Assembly: GCA_951813065.1 (NCBI GenBank)
Contig: CATOTH010000002.1
Span: 868,001 to 932,000, forward strand
Direction of reading: 5' to 3'
Length of the DNA: 64,000 nucleotides
DNA from: an uncultured Bryobacterales bacterium
Lineage (GTDB): Bacteria > Acidobacteriota > Terriglobia > Bryobacterales > UBA6623
Below the pieces are notes generated by a model that worked only from the letters and a program-made list of their open reading frames with translations, had not been told where the DNA came from and ran no database searches. Below are positions 9,038 to 17,603 of this stretch, piece after piece. The position numbers were made by a program, and so were the translations under genes. Numbering within the stretch: the stretch's first letter is position 1; the number at the start of each line of letters is the position of its first letter.

Positions 9038-10141
9038 TCAAGCGGCGTCGGCGGCCACGCGCATGGCGGCATTGGCGAGTTTACGGATCGGGGGCGCGGC
9101 GGCGTCCGGGAACGGCACGAACTCCCCTCGCCGGAAGCTGCTTCCGTGCCACCTCTGGAGCAGCGCGAGATGATCCTCCCGTTCGGCCAGTGTGGCCTCA
9201 GACCAGGCCGCTGCCGGCAGGATCCCGCGCAAGCCCGCGGCGAACGCCGCGGCGGATGGCTCGGGTGCTCCCCAGGGCAACCGGACACTGGTCTGCAGGG
9301 ATCCCCTGTAAAGGGGCGTGAGTTCGACACAGGACTGTTCGACCGAAGCCTGCAGCACCATTCCGTTCAACTCTCCGAGTTCCCGTGAGAGCCCGCCTCG
9401 CAACCGCAGGACGTCCTTGGCCTTGGACAGGATTCGATGCTGTTGGGCCGCCATTTCGAATTCCATCGCGGCGCTGGCGCGGTCGCGGGCCGACTCGGTC
9501 TCCTCCAGCAGCGAGTTCCCGTCTGTCCGGAGGAAACGGGCCAGCCTTTCAACTTCCGCGGAGTACCGGTTGTCGTCGCACGCTTCTTGGCAGGGGCGCA
9601 GGCAAAGATCCATTTCGCCCCAGATACAGCCTGGGTGGCTCGGAGAGGGATCCAGGTTCTCGGTGCAGCGGCGGACCCGGAACAGATCCAGGAACGCACT
9701 GTGGAACTGCTCGGCGGCATGTCGCGTGGGGAAGGGCCCGAAGAACAATGCGCGGCTTCGTGTCAGCCGCTGGGTCAAGCAGGTTCGCGGGAAGCGATTC
9801 CGCAGCAGCACCTTGACGAACGACGGCGGCCGCAGTTTCAGGTAGTTGCGGCAGTCGCCGGGCCGGAAGGCGCTCGCGGTTTGGTACAGCAGCAGGTCGG
9901 ACTCAAAACGCGACCCCGTGCGGCAGTAGTACGCGTCCGTGGCGATCTCGCGCAGTGACAGGCGGTTCAACGCTCCCGCGGGAGGGCGCACGAGGCGGCG
10001 CATGCGTCGGCGGAGATCGGCGGTCTTGCCGATGTATGGCGGTCCGGAGACGAGTTCGATCCGCAAGACGCCTGAAGCCGCCGGCACCGCCACGAGAGCG
10101 TCGGGGTCGCGCCAGTTCGTGACCTGCTGGAACTCCTTCAT
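9038..10141 (-). CDS. UvrC N-terminal-half homologue (GIY-YIG plus Fe-S and UVR region, no RNase H domain)
   Basis: A 367-residue relative of excinuclease subunit C. The N-terminal GIY-YIG fold is recognisable from GVLRIEL and PYIGKTADLRRRMRRL, although the first motif is degenerate. Around residues 155-185 the four cysteines of the UvrC iron-sulfur site are conserved with spacing C-x12-C-x7-C-x3-C (ending DLCLRPC). A UVR-like helical segment follows (SAAMEFEMAAQQHRILSKA). The C-terminal endonuclease and HhH domains of full UvrC (about 600 residues) are absent. This is Cho-like in architecture, but Cho lacks the complete set of Fe-S ligands. A role in incision during repair or as a paralogue of uvrC is inferred. 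Confidence 0.7.
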   Translation of the reverse strand: MKEFQQVTNWRDPDALVAVPAASGVLRIELVSGPPYIGKTADLRRRMRRLVRPPAGALNRLSLREIATDAYYCRTGSRFESDLLLYQTASAFRPGDCRNYLKLRPPSFVKVLLRNRFPRTCLTQRLTRSRALFFGPFPTRHAAEQFHSAFLDLFRVRRCTENLDPSPSHPGCIWGEMDLCLRPCQEACDDNRYSAEVERLARFLRTDGNSLLEETESARDRASAAMEFEMAAQQHRILSKAKDVLRLRGGLSRELGELNGMVLQASVEQSCVELTPLYRGSLQTSVRLPWGAPEPSAAAFAAGLRGILPAAAWSEATLAEREDHLALLQRWHGSSFRRGEFVPFPDAAAPPIRKLANAAMRVAADAA

Positions 10142-10166
10142 CGGATCGCCGATCGGTTGCTGCCGC

Positions 10167-10172
10167 TAGAGT
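10167..10172 (+). promoter_or_regulatory. -10-like TAGAGT 8 nt before a GTG start
   Basis: TAGAGT ends 8 nt before the GTG at 10181. No Shine-Dalgarno is present, so leaderless transcription of the membrane-protein gene is plausible. The element is in the short gap beside the divergent UvrC-like gene. Confidence 0.35.
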
Positions 10173-10180
10173 ATCCCAAG

Positions 10181-11143
10181 GTGGCCGGCCTGAGTTTCAT
10201 TGCGATGGTGCTGTTCGTTGCGGTATTCGCAATAGCGATCCGCAGAGTTCCAAATCGGCGCCCGTTCGGACCGCTGGGTTGGCTGGGACTTTCAGCCTAT
10301 TGCATTTGCAGCGTTATGCTTGCCTCGCCGGTGCCCAAGCCCGCGATCCTCGGAGCACTCGCCTGGACGGGGATCATCCTGATGGTCGACTCAGCGGTCC
10401 ATGCGCTTCGCGGCCGTTCGCTGATCCGTTCCAGTCCGGCCGCATTCGCTTGGCTCGCGGTGCTGTCGATTTTCCTGTGGTTGCCGTTCGAGTGGTACAA
10501 CCTCCGCTTGGGGGGTTGGTATCGCTCCGGACTCCCGGGAGGTCCGATCCGGTACCTGATGCTGGGATGGTTTTCCGCCTGTATCTGGCCCGCGCTGTTC
10601 GAAATGGCGGATCTGCTCGCGGCATTGGTCGCCCCGTCCGCCCCCCGCCAGGCCAGAGCGGTGACTGCCCGGCCCGGGCCCGCGGCCACGGTCGTCGCGT
10701 TGGGAGCCGCATGCCTGGCCGCGCCGGTGGTTGTCCCGAGGCTCGATCTCGGAGAGTATATGCTGCCGCTGGCGGGCGTTGGTTTCCTGCTGCTGCTCGA
10801 TCCGCTCAACGCCGTCGCGGGCCGTCCCAGCCTCTGGGGCGACTGGCGTTCCGGAAACCGCGTTCGGATTGTCTCGACCACGCTGTCCGGGGTGTTCTGC
10901 GGTCTACTGGCGGACTGCCTGAACCACGGTACCGATGCCAAGTGGCACAGCATCTATCGCGCCGGGCCTGACCTGGGATCCCTTGAAGTGCCGCTCGTCG
11001 GCTACCTGATCCTCCCCTTGTTCGCCCTGCAGGCGCTTGCGATGCACGCGTTCGCCGCCGGCATGCTCGGCCTGCCACAGGCGGAGGTTCCGACCCTGGC
11101 GGCGGCCGATTCCGCGACCGGCCTGTCCGATGTTTCCGGCTGA
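10181..11143 (+). CDS. Multi-pass membrane protein of unknown function
   Basis: I do not recognise the family. The 320-residue product is strongly hydrophobic, with about eight likely membrane spans (for example near residues 5-22, 33-52, 58-76, 89-107, 130-150, 172-190, 200-216 and 270-300). Charged loops are short and there is no soluble domain. The frame is open from a TTG at 10157, but the GTG at 10181 is preferred because a -10-like hexamer sits just upstream. It is divergent from the UvrC-like gene. No transporter motif can be named. Confidence 0.6.
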   Translation: MAGLSFIAMVLFVAVFAIAIRRVPNRRPFGPLGWLGLSAYCICSVMLASPVPKPAILGALAWTGIILMVDSAVHALRGRSLIRSSPAAFAWLAVLSIFLWLPFEWYNLRLGGWYRSGLPGGPIRYLMLGWFSACIWPALFEMADLLAALVAPSAPRQARAVTARPGPAATVVALGAACLAAPVVVPRLDLGEYMLPLAGVGFLLLLDPLNAVAGRPSLWGDWRSGNRVRIVSTTLSGVFCGLLADCLNHGTDAKWHSIYRAGPDLGSLEVPLVGYLILPLFALQALAMHAFAAGMLGLPQAEVPTLAAADSATGLSDVSG

Positions 11144-11175
11144 CCCGCTCCAGGTCGCCTCCTGGCGGGTGGCGG

Positions 11176-11946
11176 CTAGAGTTCAACTACGGGCAGTGGG
11201 CGCTGCTGTTCCGCGACGAAGATTGTGGTGGCATCAGCCCCGACAGAGTCCACCGCCTTGCGCGCGTCCATTTCCGCAATCGCGGGGTGATTATTGTTCT
11301 CGCTGAGGTGCGCCAGCACGATCGTCCTGGCCCGGCGGTCCCAGTCACTTGCAAGGTACTCGGCCACGGCCGTGTTCGAAAGGTGGCCGTCACGGCTCAT
11401 GACCCGTTGCTTGAGTTCCCAGGGATAGGGCCCGGACTTGAGCATTTCCAAGTCGTGGTTGGATTCGATGACCAGCAATTCCGAACTCGCAAGGTGATAA
11501 CGGACCGAATCCGTGATATACCCCAAGTCGGTCGCGATCGAGATCTTGCATCCATTGTTGCGAACGCAGAATCCGACCGGATCGATGGCATCGTGGGAAA
11601 CCGTGAACGTCTCGATTTCGAGGTCTCCGATCACGAATCTGCGGCCGGCCTCGAACGTCGCCAGCTCCGGCGTCGAATTGATCCATGACAGCCTGGCGGC
11701 AGTGAGCGGGGTAGCGAAGATCCTGACCCCGGTTTGGCGCGCCAGCACCTCGAGCCCCCGCACATGGTCGGAATGCTCGTGCGACACGATAACGGCGTCC
11801 AGGGCTCGAATGTCCTCGCCGATCGATTCGAGGCGCCGCTTGATCTGACGGCAACTCAAGCCCGCGTCGAAGAGGACGCGAACCGTATCCGTGGCAACGA
11901 AGGTTGCGTTGCCTTTCGAGCCGCTACCAAGAACGCAGGTCCGCAG
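11176..11946 (-). CDS. Metallo-beta-lactamase-fold hydrolase (YycJ/WalJ-like), probable CTG start
   Basis: A 256-residue MBL-fold protein with the zinc motif SHEHSDH and later ATDLG, HLSNTAVAEYL and LAHLSENNNH segments typical of the YycJ/WalJ branch of putative exonucleases. ATG-type starts and the TTG at 11859 would cut off the first beta strand. Reading upstream in frame restores the family N terminus CVLGSGSKGNATFV, and the only possible initiator after the preceding stop is a CTG at 11946, preceded by a GGGGGAG Shine-Dalgarno-like stretch. Role in DNA processing is a family-level inference. Confidence 0.8.
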   Translation of the reverse strand: MRTCVLGSGSKGNATFVATDTVRVLFDAGLSCRQIKRRLESIGEDIRALDAVIVSHEHSDHVRGLEVLARQTGVRIFATPLTAARLSWINSTPELATFEAGRRFVIGDLEIETFTVSHDAIDPVGFCVRNNGCKISIATDLGYITDSVRYHLASSELLVIESNHDLEMLKSGPYPWELKQRVMSRDGHLSNTAVAEYLASDWDRRARTIVLAHLSENNNHPAIAEMDARKAVDSVGADATTIFVAEQQRPLPVVEL

Positions 11947-12089
11947 TTTCTCTCAGTCTCCCCCGGGGCGCGTAGCGAGTCCGAACATGCACCGCAGGCC
12001 AAAGCGCCAAGCCCGGAATGAGTTCACTGTATCAGACGCCGGACAGCGATCGATCCCGCCAACTCGGCAGCCCGTGCCGGGCCGAGAGG

Positions 12090-13079
12090 TCAGGTTCTCG
12101 CGTCGACCCGTCCCTTGAACTGCTCCCAAGCCTCGGGATTGAGCAAGTGTTCCGGCCTCTGCACGTTCAGGGTCAGCTTCAGGTTGTCAATTGCGTGGGA
12201 GAGGATCCTCCGCTTGCCGGTATGGGTGGCCGATCCAACGTGCGGCGTGACGATCACCTCATGGCGATGGAGCAGCGGGTTGTCAGCCTCGGCCGGTTCC
12301 GGGTCGGTCACATCCAGGCCCGCACCGCGGATCCGCCCGCTATCCAGGGCATCGAGCAGCGCCGCCTCGTCGACCAGGCCGCCTCGCGAGACGTTGATCA
12401 GGATCGCTTGCGCCTTCATGAGCGGAAGGGTGGCTGGCCCGATCAAGTGGCGGGTCCCCGGATTCAGCGGCAGGTGCAGGGACACGATGTCGGATTCGGC
12501 CAGCAAGGCTTCGAGGGAGCCGGCGAGGGCGACTCCGAGATCCGCGGCCTTGGCCTTGTCAACGTACGGATCGAACGCCGCCACGCGGGCGCCGGCGGCC
12601 TTCAGGATGCGCGACACATGCGAGCCGATGCGTCCCAAGCCGACCAGGCCCACCCGCGACTCGTGGATCTCCAATGCGGAATGCCGGGCGTAGTAGTCGG
12701 GCCGGCGGTCGTTGAGCAGTCCATCCGACGCCTTCTTCAAGTCCTTGGCCACGGCGAACATCAGGGCCACCGCGTGCTCGGCTGTCGCGATCGTGGGCCC
12801 GTCCGGCGTGTATGTCACGGCGATTCCGCGCTCCGTGGCGGCCCGGAGGTCGACGTTCTCGAACCCGATGCCCATTCGCGAGATAACCAGCAGGCCCGGG
12901 GCCAGGTCCATCGCCGCTGCATCGTATCGCATCCCTCCGGCAAGCACGCAATCGGCTTCCGGCCAAGCCGCAAGGAAGTCGTCCGGGGTTGCCGAGCCGG
13001 GGCCGATGGGCTCGGCGACGCCATCCAGCTGGGGCAAGCAATCGCGCAGAATCGGTCGCTCCGACCACACCTTGAGCAT
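12090..13079 (-). CDS. D-2-hydroxyacid dehydrogenase family protein (SerA-like)
   Basis: A 329-residue NAD-dependent dehydrogenase. The NAD-binding motif is VGLVGLGRIGSHV (about residue 140) and the catalytic Arg, Glu and His are visible in NVSRGGLVDE, GAGLDVTDPEP and VTPHVGSAT. The length matches glyoxylate/hydroxypyruvate reductases and short phosphoglycerate dehydrogenases lacking the ACT domain. Which 2-hydroxyacid it uses cannot be told. TAGACT lies 6 nt before the ATG, suggesting a leaderless message. Confidence 0.88.
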   Translation of the reverse strand: MLKVWSERPILRDCLPQLDGVAEPIGPGSATPDDFLAAWPEADCVLAGGMRYDAAAMDLAPGLLVISRMGIGFENVDLRAATERGIAVTYTPDGPTIATAEHAVALMFAVAKDLKKASDGLLNDRRPDYYARHSALEIHESRVGLVGLGRIGSHVSRILKAAGARVAAFDPYVDKAKAADLGVALAGSLEALLAESDIVSLHLPLNPGTRHLIGPATLPLMKAQAILINVSRGGLVDEAALLDALDSGRIRGAGLDVTDPEPAEADNPLLHRHEVIVTPHVGSATHTGKRRILSHAIDNLKLTLNVQRPEHLLNPEAWEQFKGRVDART

Positions 13080-13085
13080 CTTTCG

Positions 13086-13091
13086 AGTCTA
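13086..13091 (-). promoter_or_regulatory. -10-like TAGACT before the hydroxyacid dehydrogenase
   Basis: TAGACT on the minus strand ends 6 nt before the ATG at 13079, with no ribosome-binding site between them. It fits the leaderless pattern of the window. Confidence 0.4.
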
Positions 13092-13259
13092 CGTCAGGTG
13101 GGCACCCAGTCCTCGCGGCCCACGTTCGCGGTTATGCTGGTAGTCAGAGAGCGCGGTCTCGCCCCCATGCCCAGCCGCTGATCTGGACTGGATGCGGGCG
13201 TGTTCCGGGCCGTGACACGAAGGCCATCGCCAGGCACCGCGCTTCCCGCAATCAATCAC

Positions 13260-13730
13260 ATGCAAGTCAATTTCGTTCCGGACGGATACAGTTCCATCAC
13301 CCCCTACCTGATCGTGGACGACGGCGAGGCAGCCCTAACCTTCTACAAGAACGTATTCGGTGCCGTCGAGCTGATGCGCGTCGAAGGTCCGGGCGGCAAG
13401 CTCGCCCATGCCGAAATCCAGCTCGGCGACTCGCGCATCATGCTCGCCAGTGAATTTCCCGAACTGGGCGCGGTCTCGCCAACCACGGTCGGCGGATCCC
13501 CGGTGACCTTGCTCCACTACACCGAGAATGTCGACGAGGTGTTCGCGCGAGCCCTCGCAGCTGGCGCGGTCGAGGAGCGCCCTGTCGAGGACCAGTTCTA
13601 CGGCGACCGCTCCGGGCACTTGCGTGATCCGTTCGGCCACAAGTGGTCGATCTCGACGCACGTTGAAGACGTTTCACCGGAGGAGCTCGAGAGGCGCTCG
13701 AAGGCCCAGATGGAAGGGTCCGGGGACTGA
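13260..13730 (+). CDS. VOC-family (glyoxalase/PhnB-like) protein
   Basis: A 156-residue single vicinal-oxygen-chelate domain: SSITPYLIVDDGEAALTFYK at the N terminus, LAHAEIQLGDSRIMLASE in the middle and YGDRSGHLRDPFGHKWSIST near the C terminus. These are the PhnB-like or bleomycin-resistance-like features. The metal-ligand pattern (His and Glu) is partly conserved. The ATG at 13260 is chosen because the fold starts immediately after it; the frame extends upstream without similarity. Function beyond the fold is unknown. Confidence 0.8.
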   Translation: MQVNFVPDGYSSITPYLIVDDGEAALTFYKNVFGAVELMRVEGPGGKLAHAEIQLGDSRIMLASEFPELGAVSPTTVGGSPVTLLHYTENVDEVFARALAAGAVEERPVEDQFYGDRSGHLRDPFGHKWSISTHVEDVSPEELERRSKAQMEGSGD

Positions 13731-14048
13731 TCCGAGTAGCCACCCACTCCGGGGAGAGTAATTTTTTCTGCCGAGGTATTGCGTTCACGCAATTGATGGC
13801 CGATACTGATATCGAAGCAAGCTCACCCGTCGGATTCGAACCGCCGGGTGCCGGATTTCGAAGCGGACCCACAGGCCCTCTGCAAGCAGGGCACGGCAAT
13901 CACATCCCATCCGCATCCGAGAGTTCCGGTCTTCTGCGTGAAGAACTGAACGATTGAACAAGCACTCTCCGCTACAGCTCCGAACCGCCCAAACCGCGGG
14001 GAAGGACGAAGCTCACGCGAGGGGTCTTGCATGGGAGGTGCCGCAGCA
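13731..14048. other. rpoD upstream region: weak terminator, inverted repeat, candidate promoter, long leader
   Basis: This 318-bp stretch has no credible gene. At its left end a CTCC-GG-GGAG mini-stem is followed by T6 (about 13747-13767), a weak terminator candidate for the VOC gene. Then come an inverted repeat and a candidate promoter (listed separately). If that promoter is used, rpoD has a leader of roughly 235 nt. A GGTTCGAATCC T-arm-like string occurs on the minus strand near 13832-13842, but no tRNA fold can be built around it. Confidence 0.4.
13778..13807 (+). promoter_or_regulatory. Candidate rpoD promoter overlapping a 6-bp inverted repeat
   Basis: TTGCGT (13779-13784), a 17-bp spacer and GATACT (13802-13807) form a moderate sigma70-type promoter. 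The perfect inverted repeat ATTGCG-TTCA-CGCAAT (13778-13793) covers the -35 element, so it could be an operator. Confidence 0.35.
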
Positions 14049-15611
14049 ATGAACCGCTACGAAGACTCGATTGGAGCCGTCAAGCCGACGATCTCCGAGA
14101 ATCTGGATGAAAACAACGCTTCCAGCTTCCTTGATCAGGATCCGATCAGTGACGACAGCGACGGCTCGTCTGCTGTTCATGGCCCCGAGCAGGAAGAGGC
14201 GGTCTATACGGACGATCCGGTTCGCGTGTACCTGCGCGAGATGGGAGCTGTTCCCCTGCTCACGCGGGAGGGCGAGGTGGATCTCGCACGGCGCATGGAG
14301 CGCGGCAAGTTCCGCATGTGGAAGGCGATCTCGCGCAACGAGTCCACGATTCGCAACCTCCTCGACGTGTATGAACGCATGAAGCGCGGCGAGATCCGTG
14401 TGTCCACGTTTGTCGATATCCCCCACAGTGACGAGGGGCCGGAAGCGATGGTCCTGAAGGAAAAGCAGGTCAGGCACCAGTTCTCACTCGTGTTGCGGGC
14501 ATTCAACCAGTTGAAGAAGGTGGAGGAGCGCCAGCGTGCCGTCCCGAAGCCGAACCAGAAGATCCGCCGGGAGTACAAGAAGCTGGAGTGGCTCCGGAGG
14601 CGCCATGTCATCCGCGTCTCCCAGGCGATGCAGAGGATCCGTCTCAAGCAGCATGTCTGGGACACCTACTGCTCGAACCTGCTGGACTCCCACAAGAAGT
14701 TGCGCGTGCTGGAGGGGCGCATCAACCGCATCAAGGCGAATCCGGTGAAGTCCTCCTCCGACAACATCAAGATCCGGGCGCTGAAGCGGGAACTGCGCCA
14801 AGCCCAGGAAGAGACTGGCATGAGCCCCGTCGAGGCGCGCGCCTGCGCCAAGATGATCCGGGCGGGCGAACGCGAAGCCGAGCAAGCCAAGAGCGCGCTG
14901 GTCGAAGCGAACCTGCGCCTCGTGGTGTCCGTGGCGAAGAAGTACGTCAACCGCGGGCTGCACCTGCTCGACCTGATCCAGGAAGGCAATATCGGCCTGA
15001 TGCGGGCCGCCGAGAAGTTCGAGTACAGGCGTGGATACAAGTTCTCGACCTACGCGACATGGTGGATCCGGCAGGCGATCACGCGCGCGATTGCCGACCA
15101 GTCCCGGACCATCCGCATTCCCGTTCACATGAACGAGTCAATGAACAAGTTCCTGAGGGCTTCGCGCGAACTCGAGAAAGAGCTCGGGCGGGCACCGAAC
15201 AACGATGAGATCGGCGAGCGCATGGAGATCGGCGCCGAGAAGGTCCAGAAGCTGAAGAGCATCTCGCGCGATCCGGTTTCGCTCGAGACGCCGGTGGGCC
15301 GGGACGGAGAATCCGCGCTCGGCGACCTGATCGAGGACAAGTGGGTCGATTCGCCCGTTGACACGGTGATTGATTCCAACGTCAAGGAAGAGACCGGCGA
15401 TGTGCTCAAGACCCTTTCGCCCAAGGAAGAAAAGGTCATCCGGATGCGCTTCGGCATCGAGTACGAGCGCGAGCACACGCTCGAGGAGATCGGCCAGGAA
15501 TTCTCGGTGACGCGCGAACGGATCCGCCAGATCGAGGCCAAGGCGCTACGCCAGCTGCGGATGCCCGACCGGCTTCGGCGGTTGCGCTCCCTGATCGCTT
15601 CCAAGACGTAG
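14049..15611 (+). CDS. rpoD: RNA polymerase primary sigma factor RpoD (sigma70)
   Basis: A 520-residue housekeeping sigma factor. Region 1.2 is [20 protein letters not shown] (about residue 58), a non-conserved helical insert follows, and region 2 reads [20 protein letters not shown] then [18 protein letters not shown] (2.3-2.4). Region 3 contains [20 protein letters not shown] and region 4.2 ends [20 protein letters not shown]. The ATG at 14049 is preferred over 14031 because GGAGGT lies 9 nt upstream of it. dnaG is not adjacent, unlike in many genomes. Confidence 0.97.
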   Translation: MNRYEDSIGAVKPTISENLDENNASSFLDQDPISDDSDGSSAVHGPEQEEAVYTDDPVRVYLREMGAVPLLTREGEVDLARRMERGKFRMWKAISRNESTIRNLLDVYERMKRGEIRVSTFVDIPHSDEGPEAMVLKEKQVRHQFSLVLRAFNQLKKVEERQRAVPKPNQKIRREYKKLEWLRRRHVIRVSQAMQRIRLKQHVWDTYCSNLLDSHKKLRVLEGRINRIKANPVKSSSDNIKIRALKRELRQAQEETGMSPVEARACAKMIRAGEREAEQAKSALVEANLRLVVSVAKKYVNRGLHLLDLIQEGNIGLMRAAEKFEYRRGYKFSTYATWWIRQAITRAIADQSRTIRIPVHMNESMNKFLRASRELEKELGRAPNNDEIGERMEIGAEKVQKLKSISRDPVSLETPVGRDGESALGDLIEDKWVDSPVDTVIDSNVKEETGDVLKTLSPKEEKVIRMRFGIEYEREHTLEEIGQEFSVTRERIRQIEAKALRQLRMPDRLRRLRSLIASKT

Positions 15612-15645
15612 CGGTCGCGCGTTCTCCCGGAAGCGGCGCTGTCGG

Positions 15646-16974
15646 CTACGCGCCGATGCGGTAGAGGTGCTGGCCGCCTCGGAGTACCAAGCTGCCTTGG
15701 GCGATGGCTGGCGTGGCCATGCAGAGTTCGCCGATCGAGTTCTTGCCAACCAGGCGGTACTCGGTGCCATGCTCGATGACGAAGCAGTCACCGTCTTCAC
15801 TCAGGCAGAAGATCCTGTCGTTGTAGGCCCAGGGCGACGCCGTGAATGCGTTGGCTCCCGCCTCCAAGCGCTGCTTGCCGTACACCTCCTTGCCGCTGAC
15901 CGCGTCATGGCAGGTCAGGAACCCGCGGTCGTAGAGCGTGTAGTACAGCCCCTTGTACAGTAGCGGAGACGGGTTGTAGGGTGCCGCCTGCGGGTGGTGC
16001 CAAGCGATGAATTCGTTGCTGTGCTCTCCCTCGCGTAGGCTGATGTCGCCCGTAGCGCCGGGGCGGATCGCGTACACCGGGCGGTTCTGGTCCCCGACGT
16101 AGCCGGCCGCAACGTATAGCATCCCGTGGCCGGCGAACGGCATTGGTATCACGATGGAGGACATTCCCTGGAATTCCCACAGCAGCTTGCCGTCGAGGTC
16201 GTAGGACCGCACCTTTCCGGTGCCGGTCGTGACGATCTCGGTGCGCACGCTGTTTTCCCAGACGAACGGAGTGGACCAGTTGCTGAGCTCGTCCCGCTCG
16301 ACTTCCCAGATGGTCTGGCCCGTCGCCTTGTCAAGGCTGGTCAGGGTCGAGCGATCCTCGTTGTCGTTCACGATGTACAGCCGCCCCTCGTGCAGGACGG
16401 GCGACGCCGACGTGCCCCAGTCGTGGCGCACCTTGTACGGTTTCCATTCACGCTTCCACACCTCGTTTCCATTGACATCGAGGCACCAGGTTGCCAGATA
16501 GCCGAAGTGGGCGTAGACGTGCTCGCCATCCGTGACCGGTGTCTCGGAAGCGTAGGAGTTCTTCAGGTGCCGCGGGATCGGGGGAACGCCGCGGTGAAGG
16601 TCCTTCTGCCATGCAATCTCGCCCGACTTGAAGTCGACGCCGGAGGCGGTCCACCGGTGCGGATCCGGTGAGATTTCCGGGCGGTTGCCTCCGAAGTAGA
16701 GCCCCTTCTTGACCTCTTCCACGGTCCCCTCGCTGACGACGTTCGTCAGGAAGACCCGGTTGCCCCACACCACCGGCGAACTCCAGCCCATGCCGGGGAA
16801 GGGTGTCTTCCAGCGGACGTTCTCGGTCGTGTTCCAAGTCTCGGGCAGCCGGGGATCGTCGTCGGATGTGCCGCGGGAGTCGGCGCCACGGAACTGGGGC
16901 CAGTGTTCTGGTGAAGCGGCCGCCAGGGGAACGCCGGCGGCGAGCATTGAGAGGAATGTGCGTCGGGTGCTCAC
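15646..16974 (-). CDS. Tat-exported PQQ-like beta-propeller protein
   Basis: A 443-residue propeller protein. It begins [19 protein letters not shown], a Tat signal, followed by PEHWPQFRGADSRGTSDD, the usual opening of PQQ-like WD-type repeat proteins. Repeats such as VYGKQRLEAGANAF and IWEVERDELS recur. No PQQ catalytic Asp motif or haem site is visible, so it is more likely a binding or assembly propeller than a dehydrogenase. The GTG start at 16974 overlaps the nadD stop by 3 bases (GTGA), which supports the start and co-transcription with obgE-nadD. Confidence 0.8.
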   Translation of the reverse strand: MSTRRTFLSMLAAGVPLAAASPEHWPQFRGADSRGTSDDDPRLPETWNTTENVRWKTPFPGMGWSSPVVWGNRVFLTNVVSEGTVEEVKKGLYFGGNRPEISPDPHRWTASGVDFKSGEIAWQKDLHRGVPPIPRHLKNSYASETPVTDGEHVYAHFGYLATWCLDVNGNEVWKREWKPYKVRHDWGTSASPVLHEGRLYIVNDNEDRSTLTSLDKATGQTIWEVERDELSNWSTPFVWENSVRTEIVTTGTGKVRSYDLDGKLLWEFQGMSSIVIPMPFAGHGMLYVAAGYVGDQNRPVYAIRPGATGDISLREGEHSNEFIAWHHPQAAPYNPSPLLYKGLYYTLYDRGFLTCHDAVSGKEVYGKQRLEAGANAFTASPWAYNDRIFCLSEDGDCFVIEHGTEYRLVGKNSIGELCMATPAIAQGSLVLRGGQHLYRIGA

Positions 16975-17603
16975 GCGCCCATTGTAGTCCGCAGCACCGT
17001 GCCCTTGCGAGCCCGCCAGTTCCTGTACAAGCCGTGTTCCCAGACGAACGCGCACACCGAAGGCGGGGCCAGATCGGCCAGCGTGCCGCCGATCTTAGCG
17101 CGGTGGCGGATCTCTTGGGAAGATGCCGGGTGGGCGCAGTCGACGTGTTTTGCGTTGCAGGTCCCAGCATTCGCGGACACGTCCGCTGCGGAGTCCGGCC
17201 GGCCGACGACGAGAAACTCGACCGCCGCCCGAACCTCTGCGGCGCGGCGCCAGTGATCGATTTCGGCGAATGCATCGATCCCGATGATGAATCGCAGCGG
17301 TTGATCGAACTCGAGCGTCGATTGCACGCGCCGGATCGTGTCGATCGTGTAATTGGGCTCGTTCCCCAGGAAGGGTTCCTCCAGCCGGCTCGCCTCGAGC
17401 CGGGAGTCGGCCTCGCAAGCGAGTTGGACCATCTTGTACCGTTGCTCGTACGACGCTCCGCAGGACTCCGGCTTGTGCGGCGGATGCCCGCAGGGGATCA
17501 CAAGGATCCGGTCCAGCGAGTGCTCGGACGCCGCGGCGAGCCCTGCCTGGATGTGGCCGCTGTGGATCGGGTCGAACGTGCCGCCGAATAGCGCAAGTCT
17601 CAT
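16971..17603 (-). CDS. nadD: Nicotinate-nucleotide adenylyltransferase NadD
   Basis: Adenylates nicotinate mononucleotide in NAD synthesis. The 210-residue protein starts [18 protein letters not shown], containing the GGTFDPxHxGH nucleotidyltransferase motif, and retains the [14 protein letters not shown] segment corresponding to the family's SSTxIR motif, ending VWEHGLY. Its start overlaps the obgE stop by 4 bp, the common obg-nadD arrangement; rsfS, often next, is absent and a PQQ-like gene takes its place. Confidence 0.95.
   Translation of the reverse strand: MRLALFGGTFDPIHSGHIQAGLAAASEHSLDRILVIPCGHPPHKPESCGASYEQRYKMVQLACEADSRLEASRLEEPFLGNEPNYTIDTIRRVQSTLEFDQPLRFIIGIDAFAEIDHWRRAAEVRAAVEFLVVGRPDSAADVSANAGTCNAKHVDCAHPASSQEIRHRAKIGGTLADLAPPSVCAFVWEHGLYRNWRARKGTVLRTTMGA

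Noticed and set aside
13832..13842. T-arm-like string (GGTTCGAATCC) on the minus strand
   Set aside because: No acceptor, D-arm or anticodon stem can be folded around it, so it is not a tRNA.
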